Part shown: piece by piece, positions 44,901 through 54,988 of the stretch
Layout of the letters: each line of letters begins with the position of its first letter
How positions within the stretch are numbered: the first letter of the stretch is position 1
Notes under the pieces: generated by a model
Database searches by the model: none
What the model was told of the DNA's origin: nothing
The model's input: only the letters and a program-made list of their open reading frames with translations
Made by a program: the position numbers and the translations under genes
DNA from: Amoebophrya sp. A120
Taxonomy: Eukaryota; Sar; Dinophyceae; Syndiniales; Amoebophryaceae
Direction of reading: 5' to 3'
NCBI GenBank assembly: GCA_905178155.1
Contig: CAJINV010000013.1
Span: forward strand, 2,532,352-2,596,351
Length of the DNA stretch: 64,000 bases

Positions 44901-46656
44901 TGTCCAGCAGCTCCCACGCCGTCCGGTAAAAACGAAGAAGGTGCACGTCAAAGGGATTTGCGGCGATCTTTTGCTCGTCGGCTGTGGAGGTTCCTCGTCC
45001 TCGTTCTTCATCAAGTAGACCGATTTGTTTGTCATTCACATCTGGGTCTGCTAGAGCATCCACATCCTTGCGGTTTTCCCGGTTTTTGTTTTGTTGAAGT
45101 AGTTCATTACCAGCAGGAGCAAACAAAATGTTGCCCCAGTCGCTGTGCCCGAGAACGTGCGCGACGTCATTTGTAAAAACGGGGGCACTGCTTTCTTGTC
45201 CTGTTGGTGATGCGGTTTGTTCTGTTGCGTCCGGCCTCGTCTCGCGAAACAGAATGGTGTCCGGATACTCGTGGTAGATTTCGATTTGCGCAGCGCCGCG
45301 CCCGCCACCGTCAACATCTTCATGCGCAGGGGCGCGCTGCAGAGCTTTTTTTGTCGCTCGTCCTGGCTCCGTCGCGGCTCTTGTCGGTGGTCCTCTGTTT
45401 CTGTTCGCATACCACTGGTATTTCTGCTTCATCCGTCGCATCAAGTTTCTATCGTCGGCCAAAGCGGCTTCCTTCCGCTTTGTCACGATCCCGCTTACAG
45501 CGTGCTTGTACACGGTAGCCTCCTCTTTCTGACTTATGCATTGCAAAAGTATCGTAATCTAATCGTACGAGTACAATGGCATCACAAATGTTATTCAAGA
45601 CGAAAGGAAAGTCTGTCATGCTAGATCAGGTAGAAAGTCAGGTTCCTTGCCACGGATGACTGCAATTCTTCATACGAGCAGTACGATACTGTTGCAAAGG
45701 ATATGACTCAACGAGCGCCAACTTTCTCCCAAATCCCCGCTCTGTAAAAGCCACATGAGGTAGTAGTAGAGACGGACAATGGAAAGGAGAACGCAGTCGT
45801 GGAGCGGTTGTTGCAGTAGTTCATGTTGATCTAGCGCCTCCTCCGCGTCCTCGGAAGTATTTTTCTGCTTCGTACCATAATTCTCGCGAAGATGCTCCGC
45901 AAGCCCTGGCTGGTCGAAATCCCGCTGGGATGGCTGGAAAGAAACCTCGTTCCCCCGGTTGCCGGAAAACGCTTTCAGCTCCGGAAAACTCACCGACGCG
46001 AGCGGGCAATTCCGGAAGGTTTGGCGAATCTTGCTCATGGGGGCATACGTTGTCGCACTACCACTAGTACTGTCGGTTTTTTTAATTGTCGAGGTCGTGG
46101 GTGGCGACACTGTGCTTGCTGAACTTGAAAATGTCTTGGAAGTAGATGATGGCCCTGCGTGAAGATGAGCAGCAGCACTAGGTGATCCACCACCACCAGC
46201 AAGAACCAGCGGCACTTCCGCAGCGTGCATCAGATTGTAGAAACTGCAGCAGTATTCGAACGTCTGCGGGGGCGCGCTCCAGCAGTTTCCCGTGCCGACG
46301 GAATCAGAAATCGCGAAGCAGCAAAACCGCTCGAAGTACTGGCCAAGGAGGCCAAATTGGTTCTCCGGAAAGCAAGTGCCGACTTCGAACTTTGACATGG
46401 CACCTGGTGTAGTCCCGGCGGCCTGCACTTGGACAGGGAGCATCAGAAGCAGAGGCACAAAAATACTCGGAAGACGGAGAGCCTGCAGCTGCAAACAGAC
46501 GACAAATAGTCGCAACATCTTGTTCGACAATCGAGAGGAGATGACTGGGAGCAATCGAAAAAAACGAAGCGCTGTCATTTCGTTACGCGCAACAAGCGAT
46601 GCATGCTTCATGGGCTGCACATGATCCTTTTTTGTTCCAAATTGCTTCTTTTTCAT
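41982..46656 (-). CDS. Secretory/Golgi-type protein with FkbM-family methyltransferase domain
   Basis: The first exon (46656-45709) begins near a basic segment and a hydrophobic signal or anchor (LRLPSIFVPLLLMLPVQVQA), then a Cys-rich patch (ERFCCFAISDSVGTGNCW). An introner (45535-45703) follows and the second exon encodes the FkbM domain: SAM motif FLDLGAAGGLDAGHAL (about 44560-44610), VIAVEAGRKPMETLQ, and AVKIDLEGLDLTCFQQILQ with PNYISIEV near 43830-43930. The chain continues past a junction near 43770 and a second element (43107-43447) into GYEYVKFVEQSSYYRLICNP, the usual FkbM C-terminal strand. It then ends in a Ser/Thr-rich and acidic tail. Likely O-methylates a sugar or other lumenal substrate. 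The 43770 junction and the 3' end are unresolved; 41982 is the stop of the last long frame. Confidence 0.7.
43107..43447. mobile_element. Introner element, CCTAGGGGGTAGGA-type with internal palindrome, TSD CCATA
   Basis: 341 bp, repeats CCATA at 43102-43106 and 43448-43452. The ends are a perfect inverse over about 24 bp (GCAAATGTGCCTAGGGGG then TAGGA). The centre holds a second, longer palindrome (about 43200-43302: CTTGCGTGAAGGACCGAGCA mirrored after a GTCGGCAATTGTCGAC core). A minisatellite of AAGAAGTTGGTGTAG units lies at 43340-43400. Joint reads LPYGVQKGYEY. Confidence 0.9.
45535..45703. mobile_element. Introner element, AGTATCGTA-type, TSD TGACT (FkbM gene)
   Basis: 169 bp; starts TATGCATTGCAAAAGTATCG, ends with the inverse TACGATACTGTTGCAAAGGATA in part. 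Exact repeats TGACT at 45530-45534 and 45704-45708. Frame restored (WRSLSQKEEA). Confidence 0.93.
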
Positions 46657-47572
46657 ACCACATAATCGTGGCCGCGGTCGCGGAAGATTCTATTGACAAC
46701 CGATGTATCCTTTACCGATCTTTTGACTGACGTAGTTCCAAATAAGCATAACCGAAATGATTGGCCAACTCTCCCTTTCGTGTAAGCAAAGGGGTCCGTC
46801 ATGAGGAGCCGCGCTCATTCCATCAACACAGACACAGGGTGTATCATTATTGTCCTTGCCAAGAGTTGCGCATGCCACATAGGAGCGAAGGTCTGGATTT
46901 CTCTGGCGATCTCCTTTATTTTGGAAACAGAACAGCACCAAGACCAACACAGGGATAGGGAAACAATGCTCAACATGTACATGCGTTTCGCGCAATTTTT
47001 TTTACCCGAAGACATGAACAAAAAAATTATAGTATTAGTATTCCAATCACCAACGTGAACATGCATCAACCAAACAAATAATCATAGTGTACACTTTTGA
47101 CAATGACATAACGGAAACTACAGAAGAGAAGAGAAGGCCCCGTCCTGGGGGCGTTGCTTCAAATGCAGCAAGTTGTTCCTTCTCTTGTCTACAAATCCAA
47201 AAACAAGTGGAAGTGAGTTTATGTTTAACTACTTAATCTTGTCCTTGTGCAATAAAAAGGAATGTGTCAGCTGCAGGGGCAGGGCAGGGCGAGTGTATTC
47301 CTCGCAAGTATAACAAGCCTGGCTGTGTTCTTCACCTCCTATCGAAGAAACCGATTCTTTACCAACATCCTGGTAACAGCAACGCAACAGATTCATTCGG
47401 AAATCCCAAAAAGTTACATGTTGCAAATAATTCGCAATAAGTACGGAGAACTGGAACTTCTTGATGGTGATCACGAAAAAGAGCTGCGAAAAGTATAGTT
47501 TACTTTTGGAATACGAATAATTGTAAAGTAAAAACTTTTTCCTCGTCGCTACATCACAAGAGATCAGTGTTC
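46657..47572. other. Intergenic; possible short minus-strand frame
   Basis: No recognised gene. A minus-strand frame of about 110 codons ends at 47229 (LISCDVATRKKFLLYNYS...). If the fold-back element at 47573-48100 plus one flank were removed, it would gain an ATG (MTRTLISC), but nothing else supports it. Confidence 0.3.
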
Positions 47573-48100
47573 TATCCAAGAAAAAAACATTGTTAGTGTA
47601 GGATTCTCAAAAATCACCGAATTTTTTTTTGGTCGAAACAAAGAAAGTTTTCAGCTCGCTGCGGTCCGCCACCTTCGAACCTGTTATGATTTTGTATGAT
47701 GATTCTTAACTTGTCTAAATAGCTATAGGTTGCTTCGGTTCATTAAAACTAGTTAAGGAGGCAGGTCTCTTCGGTGGCGACGACGCGGGACGCGGACAAG
47801 CAGTGGTTCATGGGTGACCAGCCCTCTGGCCCCACCTGGTGGGGCCAGAAGCGTACATAGCGGTAGGTGTTGAAGCGAGCCGTCAGATTCCAGTGCAGTA
47901 TGCAGTGTCCTGCCTCCTTAACTAGCTAATACATGAGAAAACCGAAGCAGCCTATAGCTAGACTTTTCATCAGCATTCCAAAGCAGCAAATCTAAAGTAA
48001 TCCGGACTTACCTTTTTCAAAAAAAAAATCGACCTTCAGACCAAAAAAAAATTCGGTGATTTTTGAAAATCCTACACTAACAATGTTTTTTTCTTGGATA
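47573..48100. mobile_element. 528-bp fold-back element, TSD TGTTC, with protein-like loop
   Basis: Starts TATCCAAGAAAAAAACATTG and ends with its near-perfect inverse; exact 5-bp repeats TGTTC at 47568-47572 and 48101-48105, so it shares the TATCC...GGATA end rule with the introners. The arms stay complementary in blocks inward (AGTGTAGGATT, AGCTATAGG, TTGCTTCGGTT, TAGTTAAGGAGGCAGG). The roughly 120-150-bp loop is open on the minus strand and reads like a real protein (see findings). Apparently intergenic. Confidence 0.85.
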
Positions 48101-48240
48101 TGTTCTAGTCATCGTCTACTATTTTTCTATTTCTTGTTCAACTACACAACATGAAATGACGTACCTTATGTGCGAACCGGTGCACACGACGTAGTGCACG
48201 AGCAATAGCGACAACTGTTACTGTTTAATGAATCGGCCCG

Positions 48241-48870
48241 TTAAACCCGTAATTTAAATTTGGGTTGTGGCCTTGATTCCTCTGGTTTCGGTAAAACTTT
48301 TCTCTGTCTCCCTCGGTCGACGTCTCTCGTATACGTTTCCGGCGAAGGCAATCCCAGGTTCTTTCGTCGCTGCTTTTCCTCCTCGTGATTTCTCCTGTTT
48401 ATCTCTTTCCACTTCCGCGCCTCTTCGCGGAGCCGTGCTTCTAGTTCCTTTTGCTTTTCTTCCTCATGTTTTTCTCGCAAACGCTTGTTGTCAGCAGTCT
48501 GTGTTCGCGGCGAGGACTGCGGAGTCTGGAACTGGACGTCGCACTCATCAGTATGATCAGAATCTTGATGGTTTCCCGCGTCGTAGTTTCCCGGTTCACT
48601 AAGATCATCCTGTTGTTCTTGTTCATGTTTGTTCCGTTTCTCACGGTGACCGCCGCGACTTTCGTTACTGTCCGTGTTGCTGCTCTTCTTGTCCCTAGCC
48701 CTAGGATGTGACTGTTCCTTCTTGTCCTTCCGACGCCCTGCCCCCTCATGTTGTCCGTTTGCATGTTCTCGTCCGGCGTGGTGCTTCCTTCGGTTTCGCC
48801 TTCCACCATTGTTCGTGTTCCTCGTCCCCTCGCGTGCTGCACCGCTCGTCGATCCTAACCGAGCTTCCAT
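48241..48870 (-). CDS. Highly charged low-complexity protein
   Basis: 209 residues from ATG 48870 (MEARLGSTSGAAREGTRN), preceded directly by an AG, so an upstream exon is possible. The N-terminal half is rich in Arg/Asn/Gly/His and the C-terminal half is a charged helix (KQKELEARLREEARKWKEIN) with an ending LGLPSPETYTRDVDRGRQRK. It looks like a nuclear or RNA-associated protein, but I recognise no domain. Confidence 0.45.
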   Translation of the reverse strand: MEARLGSTSGAAREGTRNTNNGGRRNRRKHHAGREHANGQHEGAGRRKDKKEQSHPRARDKKSSNTDSNESRGGHREKRNKHEQEQQDDLSEPGNYDAGNHQDSDHTDECDVQFQTPQSSPRTQTADNKRLREKHEEEKQKELEARLREEARKWKEINRRNHEEEKQRRKNLGLPSPETYTRDVDRGRQRKVLPKPEESRPQPKFKLRV

Positions 48871-50436
48871 CTATGCAGAGGAGCCAATTCATTGTCTCTT
48901 GAGTTACCTCCTTTCGGCTACTAGTACTGTGTACTGAAAAAAAAATACCTCTGCGTGCGGGTCGTTTGTTTCCGGCGAGGCCACATTTTTACGATCAATT
49001 TCATACATACCTTGTTGCTCACAGAAAACTGCAGTTGTTGCATAGTGGCTAATCCTTTTCTTTGATTAGCGTCACATTGACAGCATCTGCATTGCACTTT
49101 ATTTACAAGCAGTTTTCATTGATTTCTTGTCGCTGTCGGACTTGTTTAGCGCATGACTACATCAGTAGTTTCAACGTCGCAGTTGTATAAAGACATGATT
49201 CTGCCCCCCGAAGAACTGTGTGATAACACGCAGAACGAAGATCCGAGAAGTAGAAGGTACGGGCGAAAAATCCGAACTGCTCCTCTACTTCTAATTCTTC
49301 CAGACGCATCAGCCGCAGCCCGTCCCCGCCGCTCCGCGCACTGGCCGAGGACAAGCCCCAGCATGCGCGGCTAGCTGCACTGCGAAAAGGAAGACTGCGT
49401 GAAGAATGACTGTCTATCTCGATTCCACTCCACTTGTGCAGTCCCGCTTCTTCTGTGAGATGCAGCAGAGTTTTTCCGTGTCTTTAGCCAACTTCTTGTT
49501 CAAAATCAAAATGATCATGATTTTTCTGTTGTGCTTTTGATGTTTAGCTGCTGGTTAAATCATGACTAGAAAATGATCCTGCCTTAGACTCTTGTCATCC
49601 TCCTCGTTCGGAGCCTCTAGTCAGTATTCAAGAGACTAGCTAGTAACAAGTAGCTGCAGAAAAAAAGGTAATGCTATTTCCCACATCCTGTGCAATTAGA
49701 AGAAAAACTGCCCTTTAGAGTTTGAATCAATTACTTAGACCCGCAACGACGTCGTGGATAAAACTAAGACCAGTACGACTACGACAGTAATCGTGAGAGG
49801 ACCCACTATCAACCTGGTCAGCATTCAAGACGATGTATCCGGCGAGACGAAAGATATTGTGGCTAGAAGCTCAACAACGATTTTTTGCGACGACATCATT
49901 ATCTTCAGACAGTTGCGCCTTATGCAACGTTCACGACTACGACTACCACAAGAAATTAACATCTCCATAAACGACACATCGATATTTAGTGTCAGGAAGT
50001 CAAAGTGCAGCTGCAGCGCACAAGGTCGAGCAAACGATGCAGAAATTTTTACTCTACTGTAGTCATCTCTGCTACTTATGCAAAAACGGCGAAGGAAAGG
50101 AGATCCACATCGGGAGCGCATCATGAATTCGTGGAGGTGCACCACACCTCGGTCGTGCTTCAGGAGCATATAGATACTTTATGATCCTTCTTTTCCAACT
50201 CTTTACCTTGTCATATCACGGAATCGATGCAGTTGATTCAATATGAATGCAGTCGATGTTGCATCCAGCGAGTTTCTAGACTGATACCGTGATACTTGAT
50301 CTTGATGATAGACTGATAGTGATAGATAGTGATACTTTAAGCAAAACCTTTTACAGATGTCAGTAGGAAAACGCACTCTTTTTTCTGTTTCTGTTTCTCT
50401 TCCTTTTATGTAAGTACCTTTCTTGTGAGGACGCTC
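48871..50436. other. 1.6 kb without a confident gene
   Basis: A minus-strand frame from about 49450 to 49157 contains HGKTLLHLTEEAGLHKW, reminiscent of one ankyrin repeat, but it is interrupted and isolated. 50280-50340 has short repeats of GTGATACT/GATAGTGATA. Nothing else is recognised. Confidence 0.3.
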
Positions 50437-53030
50437 TCACTTGCTTCTCGAGAACCAGCGGCGAACGAATCCAGCCAGCTGCGCTCCCCGAGAAGTGCGG
50501 CTGGCCGGAGTTTGTTCATCTACTTCTTGGCCACGTTGACCTGCCGCGGGGGTGGCATCAAGAGTGCTACTTCTATTCGACACAGAACCTGAAGATTCTC
50601 TATAAGCTCGATCATGTTCGTGTTGATGCGCGCCCTCTACTAAATCCCGCGAAGGCGCACGTCTGCTGCCAGCACGAAAGAAATTTCGTTCTTCTTGCTG
50701 CCCACTCTCCATCTGGTGGTGGTCTGTTCTCGGCGTGGTACTAGTATTTGTCGTCCCCTTTGATGTTGATTGGTCTTCTCTACCGAGAAACAGCCTCCGT
50801 CCCCCGTGCCGCCAGAGAAAGTCACCAACAACTACGGCGCGGTCGATCGCCTTGTCGGCCACCGACCAGCGGTTTTCTCGTTTTCAATGTCCAGGGGGAA
50901 AAGACCGCAATCGATAGCACAGCAGGACACAAGTTTTTGTACTAGAAAAACGTGTTAGCCTTAAGAGGTCGAGGGAAAAAGTGTTGAGCTACAGCTACAC
51001 ACGAAAACGAATACAAGCTGTCGCTGCGCATAATTTCTGATAGCTTGACAATTCATTCGTTTTTGTAAGTCATACAAACAGATGGTAAACTTGGTGAGCG
51101 AGTGCTACGACCGAATCCCATATTACCACCATACCCGGTTTTCGTAGTCCAAGCGCTGCGCGACTACCTCCATTTCTCGGTCCAACCGAGCGAAATGCGA
51201 TTTCATCAAGCTAATGGCGTTTTTCAGGGATTTCTTCCACTTGGAAAAATCATTGGACGAGTGGCTGGCGAGAAAGTCCGATCGAAATTGATGCACTAGT
51301 TTCTTCCCCGCCCGGGCAAACAGATTGGATTTGTTCTGGATCGGTGGCCTCCGGCGCGGAAGCCAGGTGGGATTGTGTCTGCGGATCGCGTCGATCATAC
51401 TGTTGGGGAAATAATTGCGGGCCAGGCTCTTCGCGTTCAGATTCACACAGGAGTAGCAGAAGAGGTCCCAACAAAAGGCGCAACACACCGCAATCGCCAT
51501 CGACAGGAAGATTGACACAAAAAAAACCTGCCGAAACTGGTGTCGGCGCTTCTCCTGCTTCTGCACGTTCTGCTCCTGGATGCGAAGCAGGACGTTTCGC
51601 CGGATCATAGCTGCGGTCCTACTGATGTTCTTGTCGTGCGTCGTTAAGCTGTGTTCTTGTTTTTCTCGGGTGGCGGTGGGATTTCCGTGAAGAGGACCCT
51701 GGTTGATGTTGTCGTGGTCCACGCTACCTTTATTCGTCGGGTCACGGCTACTTCCTTGCAGAAACGAAAAATGTTGACGCGAAGTGGACGGATCATCAGC
51801 CCCTGCACTTCTACCAGCGGTTGATGCGCCTGTCTTGGCAACTACCGACTCGCTTGCTGCTTTACGAAAAAAACCATCCGACTGATGACCCCTTTCTGCT
51901 CCAGGTGGGACGCCGGAACCGGATTGTGATGTCGCCTGGTTGCAATTTTCCTTGATGTAGTTGCTCGAAGATGCAACTACATTTACTTCTCGATTGCCAG
52001 CACCGGTTGCCTCTGCCAACACCGCCTGCCTTTCTCGTTTAGCTGCCGTACTACGGCTCCCACTGCTGAGATTGAGGGCAATATTGCTGCTGCGGCCACC
52101 ATCACCAATCGCAAGTACAGTATTTCTATTTTTTTTGCGTGTCAGTAGTGGTGCGTCTTCATTTTCATCTACTTCTCCACCGTCGACTGCGAGCTGCGCT
52201 CCTGCTCCAGAGGATGAACCACTTCCACTACGGTTGCGGCTTCTACGCGATCGTCTTGATTTAAAAGTTTTTCTACTTTCTTCAACATTCTTCCCGATCC
52301 CGCCTCCGTGGCGACAGGTCGTGTACTTCTTTCTCGCGTCACTGGCTCCACCATCGGGGGCGGACAATGCTCTTTTCTTCTGCGCGTGGTCGCCCTCTTG
52401 AGATGATCCTCCAACTCGACAGTTATTTTTTATCCCCGCAGCCGCTTTTTTCGGAGTGAACACCAGTCTCCGGTTATTGGGCAGCGGGGCACGCGAGCGC
52501 AGCAGCGTGAAAGTAGGTGTAGGTATGACGGTTCCGCCGTCGTTTTTTTCGTCATCTTGTTCTGACGAGGAATCGTCGGACTCGGAAACATATCAAATGC
52601 AAATGTGTCTGGGTCTGGAAGGATGCAACCTGTGATGCTAACTCTGGTCTCTACATAAAATCTGTATTGCGTCGTGCATGGTAAATGAGGTCCAGTTTTT
52701 GCTACTTACGCGGAGAGGGCATTTCCCATGCGATATGGGCATCAGGAAGCCGTTGCAGAATCTGTCGTGATGCTACAGCATGCATCACAGTCGTCATGGG
52801 TCATGCAAACTCTGCATGACAAACTCCGTGTTGACTAGGGCCCTGTGTTCCGGCTACTCCGGATCGCAATCGACGGAGGGCGGGACCTGCACCGGCGACA
52901 GGCGCTATCCAACCAACCAACAATAAAACTCCAGCATTCTTCCAGACCCAGACGTAGACGTATTTGCACTGGATAAAACGAAACAGCCCTGTTCGCCCTT
53001 CGCGTCGTTTCCGTCCGCGATTGGAATCAT
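50437..53030 (-). CDS. Low-complexity single-pass membrane protein, three exons
   Basis: Start ATG 53030 (MIPIADGNDAKGEQGCF). The first intron is an introner (52591-52975) and the joint reads GCFVSESDDSSS in frame. The large exon is Ser/Asn/Gly-rich, then has one membrane segment (VFFVSIFLSMAIAVCCAFCW, about 51480-51540) followed by a Cys (DLFCYSCVNL). A globular-looking part follows (NYFPNSMIDAIRRHNPTWLP and FARLDREMEVVAQRL). A second unusual intron at 50878-51135 leads to the last exon (RWSVADKAIDRAVVVGDFLW), which ends in a basic tail at 50437. Family unknown. The start lies about 80 bp from the stop of the gene upstream. Confidence 0.65.
50878..51135. other. Non-canonical intron flanked by 8-bp direct repeat, no inverted ends
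   Basis: 258 bp between exact copies of CGGTTTTC (50870-50877 and 51136-51143). Removing it plus one copy reads DYENRWSVADK in frame. A tempting GTATGG...GAG splice instead hits a stop. I see no terminal inverted repeat and no TATSC/GSATA end, so it may be an eroded element or a different class. Confidence 0.7.
52591..52975. mobile_element. Introner element, TGTCTGGGTCTGG-type, TSD AAACA/AAACG
   Basis: 385 bp, starts TATCAAATGCAAATGTG, ends TTTGCACTGGATA; flanks match 4 of 5 (52586-52590, 52976-52980). Inverted ends share GTCTGGGTCTGGAAG. The joint GCFVSESDDS is the frame that keeps both exons open. Confidence 0.85.
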
Positions 53031-53112
53031 CGGGAAAATTTGAAAATTTGAATGTGCATTTCACTTTTTCGATAACTACGTTCTTTCCAAGAATCGGGTC
53101 CCGATTCAGCAT

Positions 53113-54279
53113 TCAGTTCTTGCCTTCGACTACATCAAATGAGAATACTGTTTTTCTACGTAAGAAGTATCTATGATGCTTCCTCGACAACCACAGACTG
53201 TTCGTTTTCCCCGATTGGATACTCTGTTCGGGACTAGTCGTGCTGGTAAAAAAATTAAAGCCGGAGCTGGACGAAGATCTTGAAAACGTCGGAGAGCAGG
53301 CCGATCTACTAGTGACCCAAGCGGAAGCTGCTTCGGCTTCCTCAGGAGCCCCGCCCCCGCCGTCGTGTACTTCCAAATCGTTAATTTCCGGAAAATCCGG
53401 GCAAGCTTGAAAATGCGGCGTCTCCCGCCCTCCGTCATCAGCGGCCTCCGCCGTAATGCGCAGGGTGTTTCTCGGAGAAAGCCGATCGCAAATGACGAGT
53501 GGCTGCTGATGTAGCGCTTTTTGCGGTTTTGGTTTAGGCTCAATTTTACTTTTCACCATCCCCGGCTGTGCAGCTAAATTAGATGTTGAATCATGTTGAT
53601 TCTTGTTCCTCTGGTCGTGTTGCGGTGCTGACGCCGCTGAAACTTTTGACGCACCAGCTGATCCTTTACTGGATACGCCGGCGGCGCCCCCAGCTGCATC
53701 CTCAAGACCGTCCCGGGCGGCTAGTTTTGTTCCCTCGGCAGGAGATGATTTTTCGTTTATTTTTCTGTCCTCCAGAGGATCTTCTGTTTCTGCTTCACGA
53801 CTGGGCTCCTCAGCGGCGGTGGTGGATTTTACTGCCGCTGAGGATGGCGGAGCCGCTGTGGAAGCTGTGGTGGATGAAGGTGGTTGGTTCGCCACCACTG
53901 CCACCATCTTCATTTCGTTGTCCTTCAGAGGTGGATTAGCTTCACGACTGGGCCGAGCGGCGGGAACGTCATCCAGGGCAAATGACCAGCCATGTGGGTC
54001 CACTAGTGCGGGTGCGGCCGAGTCGTGCATTGTGTAGAAGTTCTTTTGGCTTCCAGTCTGTCTCCGTGGGGATGTTGCAGCTTCGCCGCTACTGCTTTTT
54101 GGAATTAGGATTAGTCGCTCCGTGAGCCCGGAAAAAGCGTCTACGGTGGAGGTGCGGGTGGAGGTGTTGGTTTTGTCAACTTGGGGTTCGTGTGCTTCGT
54201 CGTGTTCTTTTTCGCGGTCAGTGGGGTGCTTTGATATCGTTGTCGGATCACAATAAACAGATGACTGCTCTAGTAGTGT
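53113..54279 (-). CDS. Low-complexity Ala/Ser/Pro-rich protein
   Basis: The ATG at 54030 (MHDSAAPALVDPHGW) gives 305 residues, but the frame is open to about 54279 (SVYCDPTTISKHPTD), preceded by an AG, so an upstream exon is likely and 54030 may be internal. Repeated EEPSREAETEDPLEDRK-type acidic segments alternate with Ala/Ser runs. The C-terminus is more ordered (ICDRLSPRNTLRITAEA; SRKHHRYFLRRKTVFSFDVV). No domain recognised. Stop at 53113. Confidence 0.5.
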   Translation of the reverse strand, partial: TLLEQSSVYCDPTTISKHPTDREKEHDEAHEPQVDKTNTSTRTSTVDAFSGLTERLILIPKSSSGEAATSPRRQTGSQKNFYTMHDSAAPALVDPHGWSFALDDVPAARPSREANPPLKDNEMKMVAVVANQPPSSTTASTAAPPSSAAVKSTTAAEEPSREAETEDPLEDRKINEKSSPAEGTKLAARDGLEDAAGGAAGVSSKGSAGASKVSAASAPQHDQRNKNQHDSTSNLAAQPGMVKSKIEPKPKPQKALHQQPLVICDRLSPRNTLRITAEAADDGGRETPHFQACPDFPEINDLEVHDGGGGAPEEAEAASAWVTSRSACSPTFSRSSSSSGFNFFTSTTSPEQSIQSGKTNSLWLSRKHHRYFLRRKTVFSFDVVEGKN

Positions 54280-54988
54280 TGGTGCTCTCAGGCTTTAACA
54301 TCTTAGAATTCGAAATCTTCGTCCTCTCGCGAATTCCATTTTTGACAGGATCGCTCAATTATAGGCGAGACTTGAAGGTCACGACCACCGCCACGGAAAG
54401 AAAAAAAAAGAAAAAAAGGGCGATCATTCAAAACAAAACAAACATACTTACAGTTACAAATTAACAAAAAAAAACGAAAAACGAAGCTTTGAACGAGGAA
54501 AGAGTGCAGATATTGTACTTGTGAAGATCTAGACCTGTACCTGACTGTTTGAGTACAAGAAGTACTGACAACGATTTACTATTTGTTCTACCCGGGATCA
54601 TTATCGAGGATCTTTTCGGGACGAGCGCGCATCTGATCGGGTCGCAGTGCAACATGAGCAAGAGCACCATCCATGTACTAAAACCGAAAATAGAGGAAAA
54701 AATGATCGTAAACAAGATGGAGGACTACACCAACATGCCGACTAAATGCTCCATCATCATCTATCATGGTCGAGCTCGGGTCGGCGAAAGAAATTACAAC
54801 CAGTGAACACATACTTACAGGAACCGTCTTCTACTGAATATCTCCCTCGTCTCCGCGAGTGTATCACAAATCCTGTGGTGCACTTTTAGTCTACTACGTC
54901 GAAAGTTAGTGTTCCAAGCCGACACGATCAGCACGACGAGAAGACCACGTGACCACCAGGCAAGATGATGGACAAAACTAAGTATGTA
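54280..54988. other. Intergenic or uncharacterised exon region
   Basis: Short frames exist on both strands (for example plus strand 54549-54806), none convincing. The 5' exon of the 53113-54279 gene may lie here. Confidence 0.3.

Noticed and set aside
47800-47850. CATGGGTGACCAGCC resembling the 3' half of 5S rRNA
   Set aside because: Only about 11 bases match, the rest of the 5S structure is missing, and the opposite strand reads as a plausible protein segment.
48871-49450. Possible ankyrin repeat (HGKTLLHLTEEAGL) on the minus strand
   Set aside because: Only one partial repeat, with a stop just upstream and no clear exon borders, so no gene was called.
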